From Isoetes taiwanensis (taxonomy: Eukaryota; Streptophyta; Lycopodiopsida; Isoetales; Isoetaceae), in the NCBI GenBank assembly GCA_021234155.1, contig JAJEKV010000001.1:25965189-26029188 (forward strand): 64,000 nt of DNA. The letters are read 5' to 3'. Shown here piece after piece: positions 1 to 10,857 of this stretch. A model generated the notes under the pieces. It saw nothing but the letters and a program-made list of their open reading frames with translations, searched no databases and was not told the DNA's origin. The translations under genes and the position numbers were made by a program. Within the stretch, counting starts at the first letter, position 1. Every line of letters begins with the position of its first letter.

Positions 1-324
1 ACCCGGCTCGGTTCTTTAGGGTTTGTGAATGAAGCACATTTGCTTTGATCCCAGATGGACGCCCAATTTCTATTTAGCTCAGGCACTACTTTCAAAACAT
101 CCTGTATATTTCTATGCTCCATGGATGACCAAATTGCACAACGAAACAGACTGAAGGCCTGGTCCAACATCTCCTTCCGGATAAGGGCGGGTAAACATAT
201 TTGGTACGTGTCTCAAATGGTTGTTAAAAGATACCATGACTTTTCAAACTGGGCTTTAGGTAATGTTCTACATAGCACACCATTCAAATCAAAGACCAGT
301 ACTTTTGGGGAAGCCAAATCATTT
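1..324 (-). pseudogene. FCP1/NIF-like HAD phosphatase exon, partial at window edge
   Basis: Reading the minus strand, a splice acceptor (pyrimidine-rich tract ending TTACAG, about 325-340) precedes an exon that runs off the left edge. It encodes KVLVFDLNGVL, then after about 55 residues AIWSSMEHRNIQDVL and WASIWDQSKC. This order (FDLNG; AIWSS; WDQS) matches plant FCP1-homology (NLI-interacting factor) phosphatase-like proteins of the HAD superfamily. In active HAD enzymes the first motif is DxDx(T/V); here it reads DLNG, so the second Asp is Asn, which also occurs in plant relatives. An in-frame TGA about 24 codons after the FDLNG motif (near 214) breaks the reading frame. It lies downstream of the methyltransferase-like gene on the same strand and may belong to the same element or transcript. 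The family call is from memory; the broken state is seen directly. Confidence 0.6.
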
Positions 325-519
325 CTGTAAGGAGAACAATAACGTATGAGATGAAAGAAATGGAAAACAAAACGCGCCAAAGCGATTTCATTAATGATGC
401 ATGTCAACATAATTCAAAAGTATGTTCTAGGAAACTTCTCAATCGCGCCAGCGCAATTTCTATATGCTTCTAGTTTGTAAAATGCATGGATATCAAAAAG
501 GAACATTGTCACGATACCT

Positions 520-2373
520 TTAGCCTTCATCATTCCCCGTGTTCTCTTCATCCCTTGCATCTTTATTACGAGTTGCCTCCGGTGCGCTAGAAGCACCAAC
601 CACATCAGTTGAGATGCATGCGGTGTGAACTATGCTTGATAGTTCATTACTCTTTACGCTTAACCCGGCTAGTGTTATCGATTTGGAGTCCGCTTCATCA
701 TCATTATTGTTATTATCATCATCCTTGGCATTGTCATCACGGTCTATATTTTCGGGGCCAAGAATGTTCCACGAGGCATGTCGATAGGTACTTGGAGATC
801 TGCCTGCTCGTCCATGTCATCCATGATGTTGGAGCCAAGCAATGCCTGTCTCAGAATCTCCCGTTCCTTAAGCAAATCTGAAGGTATTTCGGCCTTAGAG
901 CTAGAAGCTTTGTTTTTTGCACTACCGATTGGTCCCCTAGGGGCTTCCTCTAGTACTTTCTCAAAGAAGAGGTCCAAAAAATTTCTGGCTCGATCATCGG
1001 AGACGACGCTCTGACATTTCCTTGCTAACTTCAAAGCTTCTCTACCGATGTAACCTCCAACGTGAAGTTCCCAGCAAGTTGTTCCCAATGGACAAAATGC
1101 TTCAATGAGATACTGGGAAAGGTCCATAGAGAACCCGTTCTTGTTTAGCTTCCCCTTATGTGAAGTTAGGAGCTCATACTTAATGTGGCCCACAAGAACT
1201 GGGCCGTCCTCGTTTTCTTCCTCATCCTCCTCTTCCTCCTCTAACTCTTCCACGATCTTGACAGCCTTCCCCTTGTCTTCTTGCTCCAGATAGAAGACGT
1301 TTCGCAGGATGCGTTCATCTAACTGATAGCACTGCCATGCTAGTTTCTCTCCATCTGCTTTTCCCTTAAGCCTTTCATATTCCTTATCATCCATAATGGC
1401 TATCATAATAATAAGCACATGAGAAATTTTACTTGCTGTGCTGAAGTCACTGTCCTTGGTTTCATCTATGAGGATCGCCTGTCGTATGACTTTCACGCAT
1501 TCTAAGTCATTTGCAGCACTTAGAGCATATGCATAGGACATGTCGGAGGGACATATAGTGACGATTGTGTAATGCATTTTACGTCGTTGCAACCGCTTGC
1601 ATATGTTGAAGAACGTGTTATAGTCTTCAAGTGACCATCCGGGCGCCTCGACTATCAAGCACGAAGAGTGTGATATCATGAGGACCTTCACCCACTTCTG
1701 GCAAGGCACACTTGAAACCAGTGGACACTTGATAAAAAAATGTGGATTCCGTCTCCGGGGTCTGCTTCACCAACGCGACTTTTTGTTTCAAGTCGGATGC
1801 AACTTTTGTGTGAAGCCCACTGATCTTTGCAACGTTCTTCAACTTCTGCTGCTTGACAAAGTCCTTGGACCAAAATACATACTTCTTTAGGTCGTCGTTG
1901 GAGACGTTATACTTTTGCATTAGTCCTAACTCCGAATAACGACCACTCGATGTAAGCCTTTGCAATTCCTCACCAACTGCCTTCTTGAGCACTCTAATAT
2001 TCTTCAGCTCGTCGCATGCATCTTCAAAGGATTCCATAGCCTTTGTTGCTGAGGTTTTCTTGTAAAGGAATTCCTTTCTGATTAACCTATCCAGGACTGA
2101 GATGAGTTCTTGATCTTCCAATCCCTGGGCCTTCCTCATCTCTGTTATATGGATATCAAAAATTGATGTGTCAACAGGAGGAAATCTTCCTTGTGAATCT
2201 GGCAACTTCTTCTCCACGTAGGCGTCCCTGAATTCATTCCATTTCTCCCCATACGGGATCTGAAGCAAAAAACTATCTTGCGGGCATCCTTGGGCACGGT
2301 TGGTTCTTCGGCAAAGATCACCCTTTTCATCTCCTTTTTTTTTTTTTTGATCGGGTGCTCTTGGTCTTGTCAT
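520..2373 (-). pseudogene. Degenerate DNA N4/N6-methyltransferase-like protein, mobile-element associated
   Basis: Two overlapping minus-strand frames (2373-1627 and 1709-744) plus an acidic tail to about 520 form one protein of roughly 600 residues split by frameshifts near 1695 and 765. The N-terminal half is charged and helical and is not recognised. The middle has CLIVEAPGWSLEDYNTFF, in the position of a (D/S)PP(Y/W) motif. Further on, after a Glu/Asp-rich run, GTTCWELHVGGYIGREALKLA followed by ARKC and DD resembles the C-terminal FxGxGTTG-AALKLGRK fold of N4/N6 DNA methyltransferases. Both catalytic motifs look degenerate, so an inactive or repurposed methyltransferase fold is likely. 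The tail is rich in Asp and Asn. It has no match to a named plant gene that I recognise. The shift near 1695 sits at a CTGG site, so part of the breakage could be consensus error. Confidence 0.45.
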
Positions 2374-2564
2374 GTATTATAGTCGACTAAGTGTCCTTTC
2401 CAAAGAACTTGAATTCAAGCTTTTGACTGGCCCCAATGTCGTAGGCATTGGCTTCCCATATTCAATCCATCGTTCCGGAAAGCATGCGAAGTTGCTCTAT
2501 ATAGGGGCGCAAGGAATAACCGTTAGCTTTATAATCGTTGAATTCAAACAATCCTTCTAGTTTA

Positions 2565-2819
2565 TAATCGCGCCACGCGCAATTTCATATTAGAAGGCTT
2601 CGCTAAATAGCAAAGGGTTTTTGAAATAGAAGATGGTTCTAGTCGTATAAGCAAATCGCGCCTGGCGCGATTTTATATTAGAATACAAATTGCGGCGTGG
2701 CTCAACTTGTATTCTAATATAAAATCGCCAGCGCCGGTATTTGTATATTTGACTCGAAACGCGTCTACCATCCCAGAACCCATTGCCTTCTATTATGAAA
2801 TCGGCTTTGGCGCGATTTG
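2565..2819. repeat. Cluster of GC-rich micro-palindromes with a 22-bp-arm hairpin
   Basis: Four GC-rich palindromic cores (2565-2585, 2653-2673, 2721-2740, 2796-2819) of the type AATCGCGCC..GGCGCGATT sit in AT-rich DNA between two exon blocks. Between the second and third, GCGATTTTATATTAGAATACAA (2670-2691) pairs with its reverse complement (2707-2728) across a short loop, giving a foldback of about 60 bp. No coding potential was seen in 2374-3030. Confidence 0.6.
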
Positions 2820-3032
2820 GTAATATCTGAAAAATAAAAATGTGGGAAGAGAATTACCTTTTGTATAGGAAAGTTTTTCCCATGTCATTTAGGAGTCGCG
2901 CTTATTTACGGCTAGTTCGGCAGGTGTTGTTGACCGGCGCGGGAACCGGCGGTTTCGGCCAATCTGACTTATAGAACAAGCTGATTCCCGGTATCTATCT
3001 GTGCCTTCTTGATGAGAATCTTACGGGCCTCT

Positions 3033-3990
3033 ATTGAATGTTGCCATCTATTATCATAAAATGTATGTCTGGGTTCTCGATGAAGTCCTCCGGCTTGCTC
3101 CGGATGATTACCTTTTTGTTCCGGTATCGTAAGGCACTACATCTGGGCAGGCATTGGCACCTGCGCCGGATTTTCGATCATCTTTGTTTCAATATCTCCA
3201 AGGAGTGCTGCTTGTCATACCTTCTGCTGATATAAATAGCTTTAGTGGACCTGAAAAGCCTGTCCACGTTGACTGGATGTGTGAAGCTGAGGCCCAGTGG
3301 ATACTTGTCGGCATATTTCTTCAGTTTGCTCATTGCCTCCAACTGCCTGGCCTTGTCATCGTCACTTGTAAGGCCTGCTGTCACTTCTGTAGTTTCCCTG
3401 CCTCTAGAGCTAGCTTCTTCCTTGTCCTTCACTGCCTGTAAGTAGACACTGCCCGAGGGCCTCGTGCTAATGGCTCGTCGAACAGCTGTAAGCCCCTCGC
3501 ATATTCTTATAGGAGTCAATGGCTCGCCACCGTCCCAATCGACCAAATTTGAAGAGGTTATCGGCCATGTCGTCTGATCTTAAAGCAGTCTCTTTAAAAG
3601 AGCTCGCACTGCATCGATTGATCTTCTTTAGGCTTTTCTTATGTTTTTGGCCCACTTCAACTAGCACAGAACAGAAAGAATCGTCCTGTACTTCACATGT
3701 AATAAGAATTCCCTGCTTCTTCATTTGATCAGTCTCTCTTAACCTTGACATGAATATGAGGTCTGTCTTCCCACCAGTTTTGAATATCTCCACATACCAT
3801 TCTGACCCCTCTATAAGATCTTCTTCTGGACATGGAGGTTCTACCTGAGCCTTTATTATTCCAGATGTATCTTCTAACGCCAATCTTTGCCGCAGTCCGT
3901 AATGCGGTAACATCTTCTTACGTCCTTTGCTTTTTCCGATAGAGATCTCGCCTTGCTTTGGTCCTCCCTCTTTTGATTGTCTTTTGTGAT
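3033..3990 (-). pseudogene. Unrecognised exon(s) of the minus-strand element gene
   Basis: Frames 3913-3467 and 3546-3178 are two halves of one minus-strand reading frame that shift into each other near 3540. A further shift near 3178 leads to a continuation (ALRYRNKKVIIRSKPEDFIE..) that stops at about 3033. Upstream of the first Met the frame stays open for about 30 codons (..QSKGEISIGKSKGRKK), so the true start lies further upstream. The protein is basic at the N-terminus, then mixed; no conserved domain was recognised. Together with 4573-4699 and 520-2373 it appears to be one multi-exon gene or gene series on the minus strand. It is disrupted, so I call it a pseudogene copy. Confidence 0.45.
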
Positions 3991-4572
3991 CCCGTGAAAT
4001 TACGGCACATGGGTTAATCTTTTATGCTCGGGATAAATCTTTGTCGACATATATTTCAAAAACGCTTGCTAGCGATTTGAAAATGGATACACAGCAAGTT
4101 CATTTAGTTTATTGGGGTCAGGAGCCAGGCGCGTTTTGTCCCAGTCAAAATGCAACAAATACGCCGCTTGGCGTTTAGAAGTGACCTTGAAAGATAAAGA
4201 AACTAATGTAATGCCTAATTAAATCAAGCGCCCGGGCGTTTTGTCCGAATCAAAATGCTCGGGACACAACTAACTATAAAAATGCAACTTAAAGAGTTGA
4301 ATCTTCATCGAGAGGACACAACTAACTATAAAAACACAACTAGCTAATCTGAATCTTGTTCACTAAGTATACAAGCTTCAAGCAGCACATACAGAATTAA
4401 AGTACACATTAAGCATTTGTTTCCATACATTTTTGGGACATATGAACTCAAACATTAGAGGACACATGCTTCTTATTGGATAATAACTATATTATTACAG
4501 AAGAACATCCTAAAAACCCTAACAAAAAAAGGGACACAGAGATCAATTACAGAACAAAAACAGATCAATTAC

Positions 4573-4699
4573 CTGAGGCGCTTGTTGGATTTGTGCTTTC
4601 TACTTGTTCAGCAGCCTCCAGGCTTTGCATTTGTGCTTTGGACTGTCGCCCACCTCTACCAGCGCCTCGGCCGCGGCTGCCAGATCCTCTAGACGCCAT
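4573..4699 (-). CDS. Putative first exon, RG-rich N-terminus
   Basis: An ATG at 4699 on the minus strand opens 42 codons beginning MASRGSGSRGRGAGRGGRQ, followed by KAQMQSLEAAEQVEST. It ends at a good splice donor (CAG|GTAATT, donor at 4572). The RG/GR-rich stretch is typical of nucleic-acid-binding or nucleolar tails. It lies upstream of, and in the same orientation as, the decayed exons at 3033-3990 and 520-2373, so I read it as exon 1 of that gene. The linkage is inference; exon and donor are seen directly. It is too short for confident family assignment. Confidence 0.45.
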
Positions 4700-5788
4700 T
4701 GAACTGCAAGTGCGGATAGTATGAGGCTGGGATTTTGGTTTAAACTTATATGTATGCGTTCATAATCTTGGCCGTCAGATTTAAAACCGTAAATTCAAAT
4801 TCGCGTCCTTTTAAATTTATACCGCCTTAATTAACCGCCCGTCCCACTCATTTACAAATTTAAAATTGTGTTTTTCTTTTTAGTGCAATTTCAAGAACCA
4901 TTAATTATTAATTTCAAGAAACGCATATGTGGCAATCTACTACCACCTAATCGCCACCTACTATCGTGGCTGCCAAGATCATTCCTACTATCGAGGCCCA
5001 AGAACATTCCTACTATCGGGCCAAGAACAATCTTCTATCGAGCGCCTACAATCCCATTCGATCGAGCCGCCTTCAATCCCATTCGATGTCTGCTGAACTA
5101 TGGTGAGTGTGATTCCATTCCGAATGCATTCTCTTGTTCTCTATTTTTCGTCCTCTATTTTTTCCAATGAATTCTGGTTCTTTATCAGTGTCGGAGAAGA
5201 ATGCTATCTTTTAACAAAGAAACTTGAAGCGCCGGAGTAGGCTTATGTAAAATCGAAGATCTGAATCCAAATTCTATGTGTCATGGTGTTCCTCTTGGAA
5301 ACAGTTTACATAAGATTTCCATTATAAACTGCAATTATGAAGATGAGGCTCTTCCAAGAAGACATCCCTGGCGATCACGGTTGGTGAAAGTGTGGGCACA
5401 TTTGTAGCATGGCCAAAAGAACGTCTGAAAAAAGGTATGTATATTTGGATATTCAAAAAAAAAAATATATCATATCATCTCAAGCGTGATGTTGTGTGAA
5501 CTTTGAATTCTTTGATGGTCTTTGCCAGTCTTATCAACCCATGAAACTACATTAATGAAAATATGTAGTTTCTTGGGGTTAGTCCTCTTGAAGCCGGAGA
5601 GGGCATCACGCAGGATTCAATTTTTCGACATTGCATATAAAAAAAATAATAAACTAATGACGAGAAAAGTATAGTGCAAAATTGCGCCAGTAGCGGAGTT
5701 TGTATTCATATTCAAAAAAGTTATGTACATTTCTTCTTAAAAAAAAATCGCGCCCGGTAGAAGCGCTAATTCTTTCTATCTCTACAAT
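4700..5788. other. Spacer without convincing genes
   Basis: AT-rich DNA with no open frame that looks coding. It would contain the promoter of the minus-strand gene starting at 4699. Two GC-rich micro-palindromes lie at 5678-5701 and 5745-5771. Confidence 0.4.
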
Positions 5789-6090
5789 ATGTCACACGGG
5801 CCCACTTCATCTGCCCAATCCATAAAAGTCCCACCTGAACCACCACGATATGACAGGGATCCTCATCTTCCCCTAGCGGATGTCGAGGTCTCAAAACCGA
5901 GTGTTGTATCGATCCCCGATACTATAAATCAAATCCTTGTACTTATTTGTTGGCATGAGCCTTACTAAGAGCATGAGGAGTCTGATATGTCCATAGATCG
6001 CGATGGAAGTGTACCCATGGCCCCCGAGCACGCCGCTCTAATGGATTCTCCAACTCTCTTTGAACGTTTTGAACAGCACACCAAGTAATA
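5789..6090 (+). pseudogene. Short broken frame, acidic and proline-rich, unrecognised
   Basis: From an ATG at 5789 the plus strand reads MSHGPTSSAQSIKVPPEPPR, then YDRDPHLPLADVEVSKPS and so on for 60 codons, to a TAA at about 5969. The same frame then stays open for another ~39 codons (EHEESDMSIDRDGSVPMAPE..) to a second TAA near 6089. Composition looks coding (Pro/Asp/Glu-rich, no low-complexity DNA), and one in-frame stop separates the two halves. It is divergent from the minus-strand gene and upstream of the plus-strand DUF7869-like gene, so it may be a decayed upstream exon of the latter. Function unknown. Confidence 0.3.
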
Positions 6091-6469
6091 TCTTGTCACA
6101 GTGGTCCGTCGAGTTGATGGTCGCCCGGGGAACTAGAACCAATGTGTATTTGAACCAGCCGCTGTCCATGCATAAGGAAAAGCCATGGCACTAGAACGAG
6201 AGAAAAGTAATTAGCACGAGATCTATTTCACACGCTGCTGGGCGCGATTTGTATAGAGCCGTATGAAATTGAAATGCCAAACTAAAACGCTACCGGGCGC
6301 TTGATTAACCTAGTGGAAAACGTAACCCAAAAATAGAAATGCGCCAAGGCGATTTCTCCCATTCCAACATATTATTCTAACAAAATGCATAATGCATAAT
6401 GCAATGCGTAATTCAAAATATAAAAGCCCCCGGATTAGTTCATTGTTTAGTTCATTGTTTTAGTTCATT

Positions 6470-6740
6470 ATTTAGAGCAGATAGAGGAAGAGCTAGTGAA
6501 GATCTATGATCTATGATCATAGATCATAGATCATAGAGCAAGATCATAGAGCAGATATGATCTATGATCATTATTTACTTCATTATTTCAGATCATTAAT
6601 TAGAACAGATAGAGGAAGAGCTCGTGAAATAGAATAACTTCATTATTTTAGATCATTAATTAGAAACGGATAGAGGAAGAGCTAGTGAAATAGAATAAGA
6701 GCGGATCATATAGGCAAGATCCGCGTAACAAGATCATAGA
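6470..6740. repeat. Imperfect tandem repeats with a 32-bp perfect palindrome
   Basis: Three diverged copies of a unit containing AGATAGAGGAAGAGCTAGTGA lie at about 6478, 6605 and 6667, separated by GATCATTAATTAGAA-type spacers. Between the first two, 6501-6532 is a perfect 32-bp palindrome built from GATCTAT/ATAGATC blocks, followed by more GATCATAGA repeats to about 6570. Confidence 0.7.
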
Positions 6741-6889
6741 GCGGGATATTCTCGATTCATGTAAAAGTAATGGCGATTAACTCCGATTAAATTAATCGTG
6801 GTAAATATACTGATGCATGTAAAAGTAAATAACATGCTTTCTGTAGAATAACTAAAAGAATGAGAGATACTAACCTATTTGTGTTCTGT

Positions 6890-7880
6890 ACCCGAGAATT
6901 GAGCCTTTGACTTTGAGCCGAAACCAAAAGATCGAAACCAAAGTAATAGCAACTAGAAGCCGAGTAGCTTTAACACAAAACCAAAGTTATTCAAAGTCGA
7001 GAGATTGTACGTATTTAAAAACCTTGGAGAATTCCCCGCCTACAAACCTTGGAGCCAAAAACAACTTTGAGCCAAAACCCTAAAAGCATGATTGTAGAAG
7101 CCTGGGTGCTCGAAAAAGCCGAAGTTTAAAGCATATAGAAGCCGAAGCTTAAAGAAGATAGAAGCTCTAAAAAGTCGATTGATGCAGATAGAAGCCGAAG
7201 CTAGAGAATTCGGATTGAAGCAGATTGAAGTGTCTAGATAGCCGATTGAAGGTGATAGATAGCCGTAAAAGCCTCCGAAAGCGTATAGCCTAAAAGCCTC
7301 GAAGCAGAGAAATGGGGTGCTCGATCCCAAGTTTGGAAGCAGAGTTCGAAAGCACTGTGCAGAGTTCTCGAAGCTAATTCGTAGTTTGAAGTTCGAAAGA
7401 GAGACAGAAAAGCTGGAAAAGTGGGAAAGGGAAATAATAAACTGCTTAAAATTTCAGCACTGCCATAATAATCACAACATTTATTGCAAGGGTTATATAA
7501 GTTATAAGATTTAAGGTTAATAGTTTTAAGGTTTATAAGTTAAGGTTAATATTTTTAAGTTCATAAATAAGGTTATAAGTTTAAAAGTTTATGATTAGAA
7601 GTTTTAAGTTTTAGAAGTTTTAGGCTAAGGTTATATTTATTGAAGGTTAGAAGTTTTAACCTTAAAACTTCTAACCTTAAAAGTGCTAACCTAAAGCCTT
7701 AAAGTTGTTTTTAAGGTTACAACATTAAAGGTTATTATAAGTTAATATATTATAGGTTAACTTATTATTATTATAGATTAATATTAAGGTTATTATTAAG
7801 GTTAACTTTCATTTAAGAACATGTTAGGGAGATGTTATTTGGATATGCTAACTTACTATAGGTTTTTATTCATTTTAGGT
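6890..7880. repeat. Low-complexity and short-period repeat tract
   Basis: 6890-7320 is built from short GAAGCCGAAG / GAAACCAAAG-like words. 7490-7810 is a tract of diverged TTAAGGTTATAAGTTTT-like words on both strands. No gene is supported here; short open frames at 7040-7330 and 7317-7514 follow the repeat composition. An acceptor-like TTCATTTTAG at about 7869-7878 precedes the next gene. Confidence 0.55.
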
Positions 7881-7887
7881 CAATGGC

Positions 7888-10857
7888 ATGCAAAATGCTA
7901 AATCCCCCAAGGCCCCCAATGATGGTGATCAAGGCAAAGAAAAATCCCCAACTAATGAAGATGACAAAGATGATGGGAAAGGAAAGGAAAAGACCAGAAA
8001 TGAAAAGGATGAAGATGACAAAGATGATGGCAAAGGAAAGGAAAAGACCTCAAATGAAAAGGATGATGCCACAGGAAAGGAAATTGTACTTTATACTAGG
8101 GTCGATTGGAAAAACAAAAGGTCAAGATCCCGCATGCATGCAAATGCAGAGAGGCAAAAGGAGAAGGGATTATTGTTCTAGCAGATCCTATCAATGCAAA
8201 GAATGAATGATGAAAGATTAGGGAGGATAGGTTAGGTGTGGCAATCTCAAAATTATATGACAATTGGAAGGAAAAGGGTTCGAGCAAACAAGAATGCCTA
8301 GCTTGTGTGAAGCAACTAGAGGTTCCAACTATTGTTGCATGGCCTAGGGACAAGACTCAACCGGAGGGGAACTACACGTTTCCTATAGATGTAGAACCAT
8401 TGTCAATAATGTTTACAGTGTAGCAAGAGGCCACTTCCAACTTTCAAACATTATCCCACCAAAAGATGTAAGTCGATTATGATTGTTCTCCAAGCCCTCG
8501 ATGCGGGTTAGAGGAAGTGAATGTTGTTGGGCCTCCCCGTATTAGAATGTTCACAATAGAAGAGATGGTGGTAGCAAGAGCTACATATCAGGAAACATAA
8601 GTGTGATAGCGGGAGGAATTTCATGTACACCATATTTGGCTATGCAATTCAGGATGAAAGATCAAAGAAGAAAAGATTCCCATTGAATGGAAAGTGGATA
8701 TGTTCAAAAGCATGGATGGCTATACATGGAATTCCAACCTCTTCTTGGCACAACTGGCAAAAGAGACATGAAAATGGTAGTAAAATTGCATTGCATGGGA
8801 ACACCGGCCCGGTAAGGCCTACCTCAAGAACTATAGCTGCAAAGGAAATATTTGAAAGATATGTGGATTTCAATGCGTAAAACATGCCACATAAGAGTAA
8901 GAAGGATGAACAGTGGTAGAGTTATTGTTGAAAAGAGATTGCCATCCCATTGTACCCGTAAGAGCATATTAGAGGAAATAAATGCATTGCTTCGGGAACT
9001 TGGAGTGGCCTCTATATCCCAGCCCAGTTTTAGTAGGCTATGGAATAGGCATTTCAAGCATGTGACCATAGCAACTTCAAACAACTTTGCCAAGTGCAAT
9101 TTATGTGCCAAGCTGAAGGAGACACTAGATAAGACCGTGCAAAAGCAAGTCTAAGGGCAAAGATAAGGGAACATATGAAGGACCATATGACGGATCAACT
9201 ATCATGTAGATCAACTTATTGGATGTGGAGGACCTTATCCGCAATGGAACCTAATAACTATCTATGTATTATACATGATAAAATGGACCAACAGAAGACT
9301 TGTCTTCCACAATTCAAGTACATTCCTAAGTCATGTGGAAGATCATACCCTTTGCGATTTCAATGATCGGGGCAATATTGCATGGGCAGTCTCGCACCTA
9401 TTATGGCCATTTCAGTTTAGAGTTGTGGAGTGATGGTCCAGATTTTCACATTGGGAGTATCATGAGGTGTTTAAGAAACTATGAGAAGGGTTACAATGGT
9501 CACCTACAGGATCCTACAGCTAGCCAGGCACTACATAGTGCATTGTTGGATGGAACCCCTAATAGTATTGAAAAGTTTAGCAAGGCAAGATTTAGGAGGA
9601 ATGGACCTAATGAACATGTTGGAGCTTCAACATCTCGTGCTAAACCTCGAGATCTGCCCAGAAAGTTCCTCTTGCAACTAGATAATTGTGCTGGTCAAAA
9701 TAAGAACAGGTGGATGTTTTCTTTCCTATCCTACTTAACAAATTTGTGGGTGTTTTTGAAAGAGTCAATTTCGGGTTCCTAATGCCCGACATACTCATGA
9801 GGATGTGGATGCATTGTTTGGAAAATATAGTCATGTATTGAGACAGCAGGACAGTTACCAACTTTCCCGTGCTATTGGAAATATTTCATGGATGTACAAA
9901 TCCATCTCCTATAGGATCTATCATAGAAGAAGTGCCCGATTGGAAGAGTTTTGTGGATGGTTATGCTCTCGACATGGAAGGTCATTCTAGACCTCTTCAA
10001 TTCACTTTTTGGGTGAGAGAAGGGATTCCAATCATGCAATGGAAAATGAGACCTTCAGAGGAGAAGTGGAGAGGTGGGGCAGAAATTTGGCGCAGGGATG
10101 CAAATGGCAAGCCTATGATACCTCCTGGTCAACCAAAAGCTCTAAAACCAACTGAAGAAGTCAAGCAATTGGGATTGACTAAGGATGGCATCAATGACTA
10201 CATCAAGCATTGGCAAACTAATTCAGATGACACAAATCGTGCATTGATAGATTATTGGAAGAAGGTGATCAACTTGTTGGATGAGGTAGACACATCCTCC
10301 TAAGAGCTGAAAGAAGGGTGGTTCCCTAAAAGTAAGTGGAAAACATTAGCTGGTGTCTTGACGAAGATGATGGTACGATTAGTAGCATTGTGAAGGCATA
10401 TGCTCCTCCTCAATCGATAAACACTATGTTGGTCCTAAGAAGGATAGGCCAAAATATCTAGGCATGGATTCTTATGAACCTTCTAACGACGTGGAGTGCA
10501 ACCAATTTGTAGTAGTAAAACCAGCGGATCTAGAGACCTATCCAAAGGTGGTTGGGATGGACTATCTCGGATATTTGCAAAGAAGAAGGTGATGTTAACT
10601 TCAATAAGGTGCTGGCGGGAATGGTGGTGTCCAAAAGACATCAGTTGAGTAATGTCACCGATAAAGAAAGATATTCAGATTGTTGGACAAAGAGGTGGAG
10701 GAGAAATCCAAGTGATCCTGATCTTTGGCTAGACATTGAAACCGTATTGTACTCGTGGACTCCAAAAACTATTCCTAGTAAAACAGCGAGAGTTACAATA
10801 CCTCAGGATGTAAGGAATAAGGTTCTCATATCCTTGGGGATGCTAGTGGAAAAATGA
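7888..10857 (+). pseudogene. Decayed transposon-type gene with DUF7869-like GQNKN..HTHED domain
   Basis: A run of plus-strand frames reads as one gene of about 900 codons broken at several points. The N-terminal part (7888-8181) is a Lys/Asp/Glu-rich repeat. 8623-8880 encodes MYTIFGYAIQDE.. and WICSKAWMAIHGIPTSSWHN. 8890-9154 gives KSILEEINALLRELGV and a CNLCAKL zinc-binding-like pair. 9333-9782 gives DGPDFHIGSIMRC and LQLDNCAGQNKNRWMFSFLSY. About 9790-9860 gives HTHEDVDALFGKYSHVL. 9869-10303 and 10552-10857 supply a Trp-rich C-terminal region. DNC..QNKN followed by HTHEDxD is the signature I associate with the domain catalogued as DUF7869, widespread in eukaryotic repeat-derived proteins and probably RNase H-fold/transposase-like. 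At least five shifts or stops are present; the one between LMP and HTHED lies at a CCCGAC where the family normally has Gly, and another follows LSYLTN. No terminal repeats were found. Confidence 0.55.

Noticed and set aside
1105-1293. Plus-strand frame with a Ser run
   Set aside because: It is the reverse of the acidic (Glu) run of the methyltransferase-like protein.
7883-8206. 107-codon frame rich in Lys and Met
   Set aside because: It is an alternative frame of the Lys/Asp/Glu-rich repeat at 7888-8181, which fits better with the downstream gene.
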